Shown here in pieces: positions 24,668-34,259 of a DNA stretch of 64,000 nucleotides; the stretch's first letter is position 1; the number at the start of each line of letters is the position of its first letter. Origin of the DNA: Jeotgalibacillus campisalis. GTDB taxonomy: Bacteria; Bacillota; Bacilli; Bacillales; Jeotgalibacillaceae. The stretch covers positions 62,001-126,000 of the forward strand of contig NZ_JXRR01000021.1 of NCBI RefSeq assembly GCF_000829515.1, read 5' to 3'. Below the pieces are notes generated by a model. It worked only from the letters and a program-made list of their open reading frames with translations. It did not search any database and had not been told where the DNA came from. The translations under genes were made by a program, and so were the position numbers.

Positions 24668-25379
24668 AGATACCGCAAGAATCATCCTTGCATGCCTGAT
24701 CCCCTGATCCTTCTTTACTTGTCATGTGAATCAGACCTGATCCCTGCTGTTCCTCCCAAACCTTGTTTAATACTTCTTCAAACGCTTCTACTGGCTGTGC
24801 ACCAGAAACAGCCCATTTTTCTTCAAAAACAAAAAACGGTACACCTGTTACGCCAATCTGAGAAGCTTTTCTTATATCTTTTTCCACATCTGCTGTAAAA
24901 GCATCAGATGATAAAATTTCACGGGCTTCTTCTTTATTTAAACCCGCTTCCTCTGCTATGCGTTCAAGCGTTTCATGCTCTCCAATATGCTTGGATTCAA
25001 TAAAGTAGGCCTGGAGTAAACGTTCTGTTATTTCTTCCATTTTCCCCTGTGAGGCAGCCCAATGAGTCAGTCTGTGAGCGTCCCGTGTATTCGTGCGCTT
25101 CATTTTATCAAAATCATACGCAAGTCCGACTTCCTTCGCCTGCTGTGTGACTCCTCTGGTCATTTCTCTCGCCTGCTCAAGGCTTGTGCCGTATTTGCCT
25201 GCAAGTGTTTCAATCATATCCTGGTCAGCATGCAATGGGGCGTTGGGATCTAATTCAAAGCTTTTATATACAATTTGAACCTGATCTTTATGATCAAAAT
25301 TTTCCAGCGCCTTTTCAAATTTCCTTTTTCCTATATAACAAAACGGACAAACATAATCCGACCAAATCTGTACATTCAT
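24666..25379 (-). CDS. DsbA-family oxidoreductase, FrnE-like
   Basis: 237 aa from the ATG at 25379 (GGGAGTGA upstream). Thioredoxin fold with an alpha-helical insertion. The CPFC motif is in SDYVCPFCYIGKRKFE at residues about 11-14, and the cis-Pro is in GVTGVPFFVFE. No signal peptide, so cytosolic, as for FrnE proteins (polyketide-isomerase-like or disulfide isomerases linked to stress). The C-terminal CKDDSCGI adds an extra cysteine pair. The substrate is unknown. Confidence 0.87.
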   Translation of the reverse strand: MNVQIWSDYVCPFCYIGKRKFEKALENFDHKDQVQIVYKSFELDPNAPLHADQDMIETLAGKYGTSLEQAREMTRGVTQQAKEVGLAYDFDKMKRTNTRDAHRLTHWAASQGKMEEITERLLQAYFIESKHIGEHETLERIAEEAGLNKEEAREILSSDAFTADVEKDIRKASQIGVTGVPFFVFEEKWAVSGAQPVEAFEEVLNKVWEEQQGSGLIHMTSKEGSGDQACKDDSCGI

Positions 25380-25479
25380 GATCATCACTCCCGGCTGATA
25401 AATTTCTTTTCTTCATTTTATCTAACCATAAGTGAGGAAGAGAATCGAGAAAATTGCCTGTGCTGTTTTCAAAAAACTA

Positions 25480-25521
25480 TAAAAAGTAAGACGACCACTG
25501 TGCGATACAGTAGTCGTCTTC
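25480..25521 (-). terminator. Terminator of ilvD
   Basis: Minus strand stem AAGACGAC..ACTGT / ACAGT..GTCGTCTT, then ACTTTTTATAG. Confidence 0.82.
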
Positions 25522-25586
25522 TTCAAGCATAATAATCTCGTCTCGCGGAATGAGTCCGCCTGTAACCGGTATGAACGGGTATCTTA

Positions 25587-27278
25587 TTATTCCTCTAGAT
25601 CTGTTACCGCTCCCTTTGAAGAAGAAGAAACAAGACGCGTGTATTTTGAGAGCATACCTTTTCGGAATTTCGGAGCGGGCTTCACCCATGCTTTCGCACG
25701 TTCTTCCAGCTCGCTTTCGGTTAGATTGAAATTAATTTCCTGTGTATCACTGTCGATTGTAATCGTATCTCCTTCTTTCAGGAGTCCAATTGGTCCTCCT
25801 ACATGCGCTTCAGGAGACACATGACCAATTACAAAGCCATGGGAACCGCCTGAGAACCGGCCGTCTGTCATAAGCGCCACCTTGCCGCCAAGTCCGCGGC
25901 CGACAATCATCGCAGTAATCGACAGCATTTCCGGCATTCCAGGTCCGCCTTTTGGGCCGACATGTCGGATCACCAGAACGTCTCCTTCTTTGATCAGGTT
26001 GTCTTCTATGGCTTTTGTTGCCTCATCTTCGCTGTCGTATACGCGGGCAGGTCCTTCAAACCGGCTGATTTTCTGCCCGGACATTTTCGCTACTGCTCCT
26101 TCTGGTGCCAAATTCCCTTTTAACACCACAAGCGGTCCGGTCTTTTTGAATGGCTCACTGAAGGGCCTAATGACTTGCTGTCCGTCTTTCAACGGGGAAA
26201 CGCTCTCAAGGTTTTGTGCAATGGTTTTGCCTGTTACCGTTATGCAATCCCCGTGAAGCAGCCCTTGTTCATGAAGAAGCTTCATCACAGCAGGAACACC
26301 GCCTACTTCAAATAAGTCCTGCATCACATATTTTCCACTTGGTTTTAAATCAGCTAAGTGCGGCACATTTTGCCGTACACGTTCAAAGTCATCAAGGGTT
26401 AAATCCACGTCTGCTGAATGAGCCATGGCCAGCAAATGTAAAATGGCATTTGTTGATCCGCCCAAAACCATGACGACTGTGATGGCATTTTCAAACGCTT
26501 TTTTCGTCATAATATCGCGGGGATAGATATCATTTTCAAGTAAAGATACAACAAGCTCGCCTGCTTGACGGCATTCTGATTCTTTGTATTTATTGATTGC
26601 CGGAGTGGAAGAAGATCCCGGGATGCTCATGCCAAGTGCCTCGACTGCTGCGGCCATCGTATTGGCCGTATACATTCCCCCGCACGCGCCTGCCCCAGGA
26701 CATGCATGGCATTCAACTTTGTAGAGCTGTTCATCATCAATAATGCCTTCCTGATATTGACCGACCGCTTCAAAAGATGACACGATATCAATGTCTTTCC
26801 CGTCTAATTTTCCCGGTTGAATCGTTCCACCGTATACGTATACAGAAGGAACATTCATACGGGCAATTGCCATGACGCATGCAGGTGTAGTTTTGTCGCA
26901 GCCTCCAATCGCGACGATTCCGTCAAGACGCTCTGCATTGGCTACCGTTTCAATTGAGTCCGCAATAACTTCACGGCTGGGCAAAGAATAAAACATTCCT
27001 TCATGTCCCATAGCGATCCCATCAGAAACAGTGATCGTATTAAAAATCATTGGGGCTCCGCCGCCATCTTTTGCGCCAGCTTTCGCCTGCTTTGCTAATT
27101 CATCGATATGTATATTACAAGGCGTTACCTCACTCCATGTGCTTGCTATACCGATCATCGGCTTCTTAAAATCATCGTCTGTAAAACCAACTGCCCTAAG
27201 CATGGAGCGGTTTGGCACCCGATTCACACCTTCACTGATGACTTTGCTGCGGATTCGCATGTCTTTCTTTTTATCCAT
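25587..27278 (-). CDS. ilvD: Dihydroxy-acid dehydratase
   Basis: 563-aa Fe-S dehydratase converting dihydroxyisovalerate and dihydroxymethylvalerate to the 2-keto acids of valine and isoleucine synthesis. Cluster cysteines are in [10 protein letters not shown] and [16 protein letters not shown], with further signatures [12 protein letters not shown] and [12 protein letters not shown]. The second ATG (27278) is preferred: AGAAAGGA lies 8 nt upstream of it and abuts the first ATG (27287). Single gene, apart from any ilv-leu operon. Upstream lie a promoter, a CodY-like box and a cre site, indicating control by branched-chain amino acids and carbon status. Confidence 0.96.
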   Translation of the reverse strand: MDKKKDMRIRSKVISEGVNRVPNRSMLRAVGFTDDDFKKPMIGIASTWSEVTPCNIHIDELAKQAKAGAKDGGGAPMIFNTITVSDGIAMGHEGMFYSLPSREVIADSIETVANAERLDGIVAIGGCDKTTPACVMAIARMNVPSVYVYGGTIQPGKLDGKDIDIVSSFEAVGQYQEGIIDDEQLYKVECHACPGAGACGGMYTANTMAAAVEALGMSIPGSSSTPAINKYKESECRQAGELVVSLLENDIYPRDIMTKKAFENAITVVMVLGGSTNAILHLLAMAHSADVDLTLDDFERVRQNVPHLADLKPSGKYVMQDLFEVGGVPAVMKLLHEQGLLHGDCITVTGKTIAQNLESVSPLKDGQQVIRPFSEPFKKTGPLVVLKGNLAPEGAVAKMSGQKISRFEGPARVYDSEDEATKAIEDNLIKEGDVLVIRHVGPKGGPGMPEMLSITAMIVGRGLGGKVALMTDGRFSGGSHGFVIGHVSPEAHVGGPIGLLKEGDTITIDSDTQEINFNLTESELEERAKAWVKPAPKFRKGMLSKYTRLVSSSSKGAVTDLEE

Positions 27279-27314
27279 CGTATCCATCCTTTCTGTACAT
27301 CTATCTCTGCCAGA

Positions 27315-27330
27315 CGATTTAGCTAAATCG
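27315..27330. promoter_or_regulatory. Perfect 16-bp palindrome in the ilvD 5' leader
   Basis: CGATTTAGCTAAATCG reads identically on both strands. It lies between the ilvD -10 and start codon, about 37 nt before the ATG. Candidate operator. No regulator is assigned. Confidence 0.5.
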
Positions 27331-27346
27331 AAACTGTGTATGTCAT

Positions 27347-27375
27347 ATCATACTAACTTGCGACACCAATCGCAA
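27347..27375 (-). promoter_or_regulatory. ilvD promoter
   Basis: TTGCGA at 27375-27370, 17-nt spacer, TATGAT at 27352-27347 on the minus strand. The -35 hexamer is one arm of a small dyad TTGCGA...TCGCAA (27358-27375). Confidence 0.75.
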
Positions 27376-27377
27376 TA

Positions 27378-27392
27378 AGTTTTCAGAATATA
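27378..27392 (-). promoter_or_regulatory. CodY-like box upstream of ilvD
   Basis: Minus strand TATATTCTGAAAACT, 12 of 15 matches to AATTTTCWGAAAATT, immediately upstream of the -35 element. ilvD is a known CodY target in B. subtilis. Confidence 0.5.
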
Positions 27393-27408
27393 TTAATATT
27401 TTCATATA

Positions 27409-27423
27409 TTAAAGCGTTTTCAT
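27409..27423 (-). promoter_or_regulatory. cre-like CcpA site upstream of ilvD
   Basis: Minus strand ATGAAAACGCTTTAA matches WTGNAANCGNWNNCW at all but one defined position. It lies upstream of the CodY-like box, the arrangement known for CcpA activation of ilv-leu in B. subtilis. Confidence 0.5.
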
Positions 27424-27436
27424 TCTGCAATGATCA

Positions 27437-27468
27437 CTAAAAAGGCCCTGAGACGGTCTCAAGCCTTT
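27437..27468 (-). terminator. Second terminator-like hairpin after the giant phosphodiesterase gene
   Basis: AAAGGC / GCCTTT stem enclosing TGAGAC-G-GTCTCA, followed on the minus strand by TTTTT. It backs up the terminator at 27529-27562 and insulates the ilvD promoter. Confidence 0.6.
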
Positions 27469-27528
27469 GAACACCGCGAATTGGAGCCACCGTTTAGCGC
27501 TGGCAGTCAGAAAAGAAAATCTATTGGA

Positions 27529-27562
27529 ACAAAAAACCGCCCGGTCAATGACCGGGCAGCAT
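27529..27562 (-). terminator. Terminator of the giant phosphodiesterase gene
   Basis: Minus strand GCCCGGTCA / TGACCGGGC stem followed by GGTTTTTTG, directly after the stop at 27570. Confidence 0.88.
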
Positions 27563-27569
27563 CTGTCTG

Positions 27570-30500
27570 CTACTTCTGCTTTTTAGGGAGAATTTCTATC
27601 TCCAGACTTTTCTTTATCTCCAGGTATTGATAAGAAATGGTTAAAGTTCCGCTTTTCTTCGTTTTGATTTTTCCCTTTTTCCATTCTGCAAGGTCCGGAG
27701 GAGTCAGCTCCATAAAGAGCTTGTCCGGGTCCATGGCAAATCGGTTTCCATCCTTATCAATAGCTGTTGCTGTGAGGCGGATGTTCTTTCCTTCTATGAC
27801 TGCTTCGTTATTTGGACTAAGCTCAACGTTGACAGGCTTAATGTTGAGCGAATCAACCACAGTCACTTTAATTGTGCTGCTTTTTCCTCCGGACACTGCT
27901 GTAATGTTGGCTTTGCCCGGTTTTATTGTTTGAATGGTTCCATCGGCCAGTACTTTTACTGCTTTTTCATTATCAGAAGTCCACACGGTATGAACCTCTT
28001 CAAAAGAGCTTAAGTTAACAAGATAGTTTCCGGAAATCTCTCTAAAATCGCCGAAAAGATTGAGGGTGCGCTTTGCTCCCGCTGCCATTTTCATTTCGCG
28101 TTTTTCATTTAGGGCATCGTCTATGATCGATACATCTGTCAGCAATGGATTAAATCTGTAATCCATTCCTGCTTTTGTAACGGCAAGAATTCCGCTGCCC
28201 AGGATATTTCCTTTATCATTTGATACATATCCTTTGCTTGCTCCGTTACCTGTAATGGTATAGTTCACTCCGTCTACTTCCCATGTTTGAAGAAGATGAA
28301 GGTGACCGAACAGCACTTGGATATTAACATTTTTATTTTTTTTCTTATAGGATCCGAGAATATCTTCAAACTGCTTAGCATCTGCCGGGTTCATTTCATG
28401 CTTTGTGCCGAAATCGTCTTTTGTCGTGTTATGGGTCACGACAAGGACATTCTTCTTTTTATTTTCCTTAAGAAGTTTTTGAAGGTAATGAAACTGAGTC
28501 GGATCAGAGGCAGAAATGCTCTGTCCAAACGCACTGTTCAAGCTAATGATAAGCGTGTTTCCATATTCAAAATGATACGTTGGGGATCCAACGATGGCTG
28601 AATAGAAATCGATGTTTCCCTGGAACGATTCATGATTTCCCGGCGTTGCGAAAAACGGTTTATCCCCTAGTAATGCAAGATCACTCCCGGCTCTGTCCCA
28701 TTCTGACTGAGACGAGGTATCCACCATGTCACCGACATGCATAACAAAGTCTGTTTCTTCTTTTGCAGCCCGGTCAAACAGGCGTTTTGAGTACATAAAT
28801 CCTTGTGTATCCGGCAAAATAGAAATGGCAAATTGATTGGCCTTTTTCGGCTGTTGAAGCTGTTTTGTATCAAAGTGCTTTACATACGGAGTCATGACAT
28901 TTCCGCTTTTGTCTTTGGCTTCAATGATAAAAGAATGCTGTCCATCTTTTAACGGCTTTTCAGGTACGGCATATGCCCAGCCTGATTTTTCATCATAGTG
29001 AACAGGTGCCTGCCTGCCGTCTATTTTCACAGCAATGCTGCTTTTCTTTACGCCGCTCTTTTCATCTTTAAGCTTGAATGTAATTCGGGGTTCTGCTGTT
29101 TTCTCAACTGCTTTCCCCGCTGGCGTCACATTAGAAAGAACCGGTTTTTCGTTATCTTCACTTAAATCCACTTCGATTCTTTTATCAACAGAGGGAACAG
29201 ACAGATTTCCATTCGTGTCACGGGCTGAAGCTGTCAGATGATAGGTTCCTTCTGCCAAATTGTCAGCAGCAGCTTCTACTCTGCCTGTATCAGTATCATA
29301 TGTGTGGGGAATCTTTTCACCGTTTATTTTCACTTCAATTGATTCAGCATCCACGCCTGATTCTTCGTCAATCAGAAGAGAAGAAAAATCGATTTTATTT
29401 TCGTAAACGGTATTACCTGCAGGTGTAATCTCTTTAAATTCAGGACCGTTAAAGTCTTCTGTTTCATTTGAATAGATATATCTCATGTGATCGAGATAAA
29501 CACTTCCGCTGTAGTCAGGAATGCTCTTACTTGTTTCGACAAAATACAGATAGTTGAAAACAATCGGCAATTCCCAGTCCTGAGGAAGCTCAACTTCAAG
29601 GTATTTCCAGCCAATCCAATCTACTTTAGGAGCAAGATCAAGCGTTTTGTTTACATTGTTTGCTTTGAAAATCAAGCGTGCCCACGGCGCTTTACCGTCT
29701 CCGTACACCCACATGCCGAATTTCTTCGGTCTGATGTCTGTTTTGTAGGTTTCATACATAGAATCAGCAAGCTCGTCGGACCATGCTCCAGATGCTGATT
29801 TGTACCAGTGGGGAACCACATTAATCGTACCATTGTACTTACGTTCCCATTTCTTTGAATCATAATCAATGCGCAGGCTGCTTTCACCGAATTTCGCTTG
29901 TTCGTTTGACAGCTGATGGGTTCCGCCCATAAATCCCGTTACCCCATAGCCTTCGGTTGGAAAGGTTTCATAGTCATCGAGTACTTGTTCTTTAAGACCT
30001 ATTAATAGCTCAACCTGTCTCTCAAGCGAGCCAAGCTTTGCAGTTACTGTTGTCCTCGTTCCTTCAGGTACATCTTCTCTAACTTGAATGGTGCCGTCTG
30101 CAGTAATTTCTCCGTACTGCTGATCCATCTCCCAGTCAATAGCATCTCCTGAAAGGATCACGTCTTTGCCGTCTTTCACGGCTTCTGCATCAAGTTTTCC
30201 CTCTTCACCGGGCTGAAGAATGATAGGACCCTTATCTGTGAACTGAAAATCATCGACCTGATCAATGACTGTCACGGATGCCCCGCCGCTTACACCGTTA
30301 ATGACGGCCTGCACCTTATCTGTTCCTTCCTGATCAGGTGCCTTATACAATCCAGTTTTATCAATTGTTCCTTTAGATGCTTCCCATTTGATGGAGCGAC
30401 TGGCAATCATGACAGGGTTGCCGTTGCTGTCTGTTGCTTTTACACCGAATGGAAAAGAAGCATTTTTGAAAATCGTGAGATCCTTTTCAACGATGACTTC

Positions 30501-31799
30501 TCCGATATCATCTGTTTTGCTTGAATGATTTACAAAAAGAATTCCGTTTGTAATAGATCTTGATTGCCCGTCACTCGGGTGGTTGGCCGTTTCAAGTGCA
30601 CTCTTCCCTTTTGGCTGGACGATCATTTCAGTTGATCCTCCGCCATCAAGGCCAAGTGCAGAGACTGCACCATGCTCCTCCATGATTTCGGCCATTTCTA
30701 CCAGCGTTACCCCTTGGCTTTTATCAAAAAGCGTACTTGGTTTGTCGATGGTCATTGTAATGACCTTTTGCTCTGCTGTAATTCCAATCGCAGTTCTGGC
30801 ACTTTTCAGCAGCACGTGACTGCCGTATTTGGATTCCAGTTCGTCTTTTGAAAGAGCCTTTCCATCCTTAACTAGCCAGTTGTAGCCGCCTGTGGCTTCT
30901 GTTATATCATTCTTTAAGACTCTGTCTTGTCCAGTAAAAAGATCAAACTGGAAGGAGATCTCCATGCCTTCTTTTAATTCATTTCGGATTATCTCCGCTT
31001 TTGAACCAAATCCGGTTATGATCACACTGTCTGATGGAATGTCAATGCTCTCATAAGAGGAGTAGATTTTTTCTATTTTTCCGGAGTAGGCCTGTCCTGC
31101 TTTTATGGCAGAAGCATCTTGTACCTTCTTAACGACTGCCATGGCTCCATTCTTAATGAATGTCTCATTGCGGTCATCAAAGGTAAGCACGCCCTTTTGA
31201 TTTAGCTTTGGTGTGAAAATGCCAAGCTTTTCTCCAGCATTTTCACTGCGGTTCAATGTATCAATTTTTACATTTTTGCCGCTATAGGTCAGTGAACCTC
31301 TCATTTCAACTTCGCCGATAAAAGGTTTCTTATCTTGATCAATGGCAAAAACAGGATGATGAGAAACGCCTGAAGGATAGCTGTGATTGATTAGAAGATT
31401 GCGGTTTTGGACTTGGAGCGTCATATTGATGCCGGTCTGCATATTAAACATATCTGCATTAACACCTGCAACAATGTCTTTCCCTTTAAATTCCTCTCTC
31501 GCAGCTTGTGACGGAAGTGGCTCTGCAGCAACGACTCTTTCAAGTGCCTTGGATGTGACAATAGATACATTTGGGTTGGTAAGATCCGCTTCCAGCACAT
31601 TTACTCTTTGGCTTTTGCCCGCTGTTCCGCCGAAATTTACGATTTCCTTTTCCGTGTGTGTAATACCTGAAGAAATTTGTTCCGTTTTTAATACTCTGAT
31701 TTTCTCTGAAGACTCTGTTTCTTCTCCAAGAACAGCAGATGACATAGTCAGCAGCGTACAGGCAATCAAAATAGCCGCAACATTCTTTTTCCCTTTCAT
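27570..31799 (-). CDS. Secreted phosphodiester glycosidase / metallophosphoesterase multidomain protein (YvnB-like)
   Basis: 1409 aa with an N-terminal signal peptide (KGKKNVAAILIACTLLTMSS, cleavage probably after AVLG). Order of parts: NAGPA-type phosphodiester glycosidase domain at about 60-425 (VAGVNADMFN, ARTAIGIT, GLDGGGSTEMIV); Ig-like segments; a jelly-roll, carbohydrate-binding-like region at about 605-785 (ESSLRIDYD, WKYLEVELP); two bacterial Ig-like repeats (about 790-975, each with SGV.A.SI.VKI.G); a calcineurin-like metallophosphoesterase at about 985-1215 (PDTQGF, GDMVD, GNHE, VTHN, GHLH); then Big2-type C-terminal repeats. No LPxTG or SLH anchor. Probably releases phosphate from extracellular phosphodiesters such as teichoic acids or phosphoglycans. 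Similar in plan to B. subtilis YvnB (from memory). Confidence 0.88.
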   Translation of the reverse strand: MKGKKNVAAILIACTLLTMSSAVLGEETESSEKIRVLKTEQISSGITHTEKEIVNFGGTAGKSQRVNVLEADLTNPNVSIVTSKALERVVAAEPLPSQAAREEFKGKDIVAGVNADMFNMQTGINMTLQVQNRNLLINHSYPSGVSHHPVFAIDQDKKPFIGEVEMRGSLTYSGKNVKIDTLNRSENAGEKLGIFTPKLNQKGVLTFDDRNETFIKNGAMAVVKKVQDASAIKAGQAYSGKIEKIYSSYESIDIPSDSVIITGFGSKAEIIRNELKEGMEISFQFDLFTGQDRVLKNDITEATGGYNWLVKDGKALSKDELESKYGSHVLLKSARTAIGITAEQKVITMTIDKPSTLFDKSQGVTLVEMAEIMEEHGAVSALGLDGGGSTEMIVQPKGKSALETANHPSDGQSRSITNGILFVNHSSKTDDIGEVIVEKDLTIFKNASFPFGVKATDSNGNPVMIASRSIKWEASKGTIDKTGLYKAPDQEGTDKVQAVINGVSGGASVTVIDQVDDFQFTDKGPIILQPGEEGKLDAEAVKDGKDVILSGDAIDWEMDQQYGEITADGTIQVREDVPEGTRTTVTAKLGSLERQVELLIGLKEQVLDDYETFPTEGYGVTGFMGGTHQLSNEQAKFGESSLRIDYDSKKWERKYNGTINVVPHWYKSASGAWSDELADSMYETYKTDIRPKKFGMWVYGDGKAPWARLIFKANNVNKTLDLAPKVDWIGWKYLEVELPQDWELPIVFNYLYFVETSKSIPDYSGSVYLDHMRYIYSNETEDFNGPEFKEITPAGNTVYENKIDFSSLLIDEESGVDAESIEVKINGEKIPHTYDTDTGRVEAAADNLAEGTYHLTASARDTNGNLSVPSVDKRIEVDLSEDNEKPVLSNVTPAGKAVEKTAEPRITFKLKDEKSGVKKSSIAVKIDGRQAPVHYDEKSGWAYAVPEKPLKDGQHSFIIEAKDKSGNVMTPYVKHFDTKQLQQPKKANQFAISILPDTQGFMYSKRLFDRAAKEETDFVMHVGDMVDTSSQSEWDRAGSDLALLGDKPFFATPGNHESFQGNIDFYSAIVGSPTYHFEYGNTLIISLNSAFGQSISASDPTQFHYLQKLLKENKKKNVLVVTHNTTKDDFGTKHEMNPADAKQFEDILGSYKKKNKNVNIQVLFGHLHLLQTWEVDGVNYTITGNGASKGYVSNDKGNILGSGILAVTKAGMDYRFNPLLTDVSIIDDALNEKREMKMAAGAKRTLNLFGDFREISGNYLVNLSSFEEVHTVWTSDNEKAVKVLADGTIQTIKPGKANITAVSGGKSSTIKVTVVDSLNIKPVNVELSPNNEAVIEGKNIRLTATAIDKDGNRFAMDPDKLFMELTPPDLAEWKKGKIKTKKSGTLTISYQYLEIKKSLEIEILPKKQK

Positions 31800-32307
31800 C
31801 TTGCACCTCCCAATAGTTGTAAGTACTTCTTTATTATAGAAGGCAATTGTTAATAGAATTTGTTATTCTTTTTAATGCTTGTAAACTTTAAAGTTCTAAA
31901 AATACCATTAGTTCCTCTTTGTAATAAAGTAAAATACACTTTTTCTTAATGTATATATGAGTTTACTTGATGAGATAAAGCTGTCGAACGAAGATTTGCT
32001 TCCCCTTTTACGTGTGTCGAAATTTCCAATGGGTTTTGGGATAGTTTTGGTTTACCATTTCTTATTTGGATGTGATTTCAGATGCTCGTCTCATAGCTTG
32101 TCCCGAGCCTTTCCATGTGAAAAACAGCAACCTCTAAAAAAATGGAGTAAACCCTTATCCCACCTGCCCTTTTTGCTCTTTGCCCATCACCATTTTCCGG
32201 TTTTTATCATATAAAGAGAGTAGCTTACTAGATTTTTCTCTGGGCAGTTGAACCAGATAAAAAAGTCGGGCAGGCTGCGAATGAAAAATAAAAATGGAGG
32301 AGTTAAG
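31800..32307. other. 508-bp intergenic region between divergent phosphodiesterase gene and epsC
   Basis: Holds the ribosome site and presumably the promoter of the minus-strand giant gene and, on the right, the epsC leader. A small hairpin AGAAT/ATTCT with TTTTT lies near 31855-31880. Near 32215 the leader has AGAGAG...CTCT complementarity. I found no known riboswitch, no credible ORF and no clear sigma-A pair here. Confidence 0.5.
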
Positions 32308-34161
32308 TTGAAGAGAAATAAACGGATTTTATTTTCCAGTTTGACAGATATCTTCATCATTTTTGCTTCAGTTGCCGGAAGCTGCTACTTGCTGCTTGGA
32401 CCTTATTTTAGTGATTTCCTGCTTGAAGCTGTTTATCTGACATTGCTCTACTCCCTCACATTCATCGGAGCATTTTTATACTTTAATGTGTACAAAAATT
32501 TCTGGCGGTATGTGAGTCATTATGAGTTTTATCTCATTTCAAAAACGGCAATCCTGTCGATTTTAGTTTGCTGGAGCGCGCAGGTTTTACTTGAAAAGAT
32601 TAACGGATATGCGATTCCATTTGCTTTATTTTTGCTTAGCTGGGTTTTTATTGTTGGCGGAGTATCATTTATCAGGATTCTCACAAAAATACGCTACAGT
32701 CTTAGAGAGACCGGAAATGAGAACGGACGGCGCACGCTGATTATTGGCGCAGGCAATGCAGGACGGCTTGTGCTGAATGAATTAAGAAAATCACATAACT
32801 CCCCTCTTTATCCTGTAGCCTTCATCGATGATGCGCTGGATAAGCTGGATGCAGAAATAAGCGGCATTCCAATCGTTGGGTCCCGTCACGACATTCATAA
32901 AGTGATTAAGGAGTACGCCATTGAAACTGTTATTATCGCGATTCCTTCCGCCTCTGGGCCTGAGATTTCTGCAATTGTTACGATTTGCAAGGACCATCAG
33001 ATTGATGTGAAAATTCTCCCGAGAATTAACGATATTATTAACGGGCGGATTGCGACAACCATCCGGGAAGTAAAAGTAGAGGATTTACTGGGGAGAGCTC
33101 CAATTAAGCTCGATCTTGATTTAATCGCAAGCTACTTAACCGATAAAGTTGTTCTTGTCAGCGGGGCAGGCGGGTCAATCGGCAGCGAGCTGTGCAGGCA
33201 GATTGCTCAATTCAGTCCATCCACCCTCCTTCTTCTTGGTCATGGTGAAAACAGTATTTACTTGATTGAAAGAGAACTGAGAAGCCGTTTTCCTCAGTTG
33301 GAAATTGAGCCGATCATTGGTGACGTACAGGACCGGAAAAGGATTCAGCGTGTTTTCCGCGACTTCCATCCACAGGTTATTTTCCATGCTGCTGCCCACA
33401 AACATGTTCCCCTCATGGAATACAATCCGACAGAAGCCATTAAAAATAATGTATTTGGGACACGTATCATGGCTGAGTGCGCTCATGAAAGCGGGGCAGA
33501 AAAATTTGTTCTCGTTTCTACGGATAAAGCGGTTAACCCGACGAGCGTCATGGGAGTTACCAAACGAATTGCCGAGCTTTACATTCAGCACATCAACTCC
33601 TTCAGCTCCACCCGTTTTGCTGCTGTGCGCTTTGGAAATGTTCTGGGAAGCAGAGGAAGCGTGATTCCTTTATTTAAACAGCAAATTCTTGAAGGCGGCC
33701 CCATTACGGTCACTCACCCTGATATGACCCGGTATTTTATGACCATTCCTGAAGCAGTTCAGCTTGTGATCCAGGCAGGAGGCCTATCAACAGGAGGCGA
33801 GACATTCGTACTTGATATGGGAGAGCCGGTAAAAATCAGCGACCTAGCAAGAAATCTAATTACCCTATCCGGTCTCACGCCAGGTAAAGACATTGAAATA
33901 AAGTACTCCGGAATGAGGCCTGGTGAAAAGCTTTATGAAGAGCTGCTGTCAGCTGAGGAAGGCAATCGGTCCTCAAAGCATGAACTGATTTTTATTGCGC
34001 AGCCTGTGCAGATAGAAACTTACAATATGCCGGAGAAAATCCAAAGACTGAAAGAATTGATTAAAAATAATGAAAAAGAAGAACAAACAGAAGATCTTAA
34101 AATGTGTTTAAAAGAAATTGTCCCGTCCTATTTGCTATCAGCCGATGAAAACGGACAATAA
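32308..34161 (+). CDS. epsC: UDP-GlcNAc 4,6-dehydratase-type membrane protein (EpsC/CapD family)
   Basis: 617 aa from the TTG at 32308, which has GGAGGAG 6 nt upstream. Four membrane segments (about residues 8-115), a first Rossmann domain (IIGAGNAGRLVLNEL, about 150), then a catalytic SDR domain (VSGAGGSIGSELCRQI, about 285). The active-site region STDKAVNPTSVMGVTKR has Met in place of the SDR tyrosine, as in PglF/EpsC-type dehydratases. It would make UDP-2-acetamido-2,6-dideoxy-4-hexulose, the substrate for EpsN. It is on the opposite strand to, and convergent with, the rest of the eps genes. Confidence 0.92.
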   Translation: MKRNKRILFSSLTDIFIIFASVAGSCYLLLGPYFSDFLLEAVYLTLLYSLTFIGAFLYFNVYKNFWRYVSHYEFYLISKTAILSILVCWSAQVLLEKINGYAIPFALFLLSWVFIVGGVSFIRILTKIRYSLRETGNENGRRTLIIGAGNAGRLVLNELRKSHNSPLYPVAFIDDALDKLDAEISGIPIVGSRHDIHKVIKEYAIETVIIAIPSASGPEISAIVTICKDHQIDVKILPRINDIINGRIATTIREVKVEDLLGRAPIKLDLDLIASYLTDKVVLVSGAGGSIGSELCRQIAQFSPSTLLLLGHGENSIYLIERELRSRFPQLEIEPIIGDVQDRKRIQRVFRDFHPQVIFHAAAHKHVPLMEYNPTEAIKNNVFGTRIMAECAHESGAEKFVLVSTDKAVNPTSVMGVTKRIAELYIQHINSFSSTRFAAVRFGNVLGSRGSVIPLFKQQILEGGPITVTHPDMTRYFMTIPEAVQLVIQAGGLSTGGETFVLDMGEPVKISDLARNLITLSGLTPGKDIEIKYSGMRPGEKLYEELLSAEEGNRSSKHELIFIAQPVQIETYNMPEKIQRLKELIKNNEKEEQTEDLKMCLKEIVPSYLLSADENGQ

Positions 34162-34194
34162 TTCGCTTCTGTTCAGTCTCCTGATGCATGCTCA

Positions 34195-34259
34195 GAAAAA
34201 ACCTCCAGAAAATGATTCAGGAATCGATCATCGAATTCGTGAATCTCTCTGAAGGTTTT
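34195..34259. terminator. Convergent terminator between epsC and the minus-strand eps operon
   Basis: Long hairpin AAAAAACCTCCAGA ... TCTCTGAAGGTTTTTT with internal ATTCA/TGAAT pairing. A-tract and T-tract on both sides allow function in both directions. Confidence 0.85.

Noticed and set aside
27441-27562. Two adjacent hairpins considered as a CRISPR or repeat array
   Set aside because: The two hairpins differ in sequence and each has a T-tract on the minus strand. They are tandem terminators.
31957-32214. 85-codon plus-strand ORF upstream of epsC
   Set aside because: No ribosome site, no family resemblance, composition like random intergenic sequence. Left as part of the epsC leader region.
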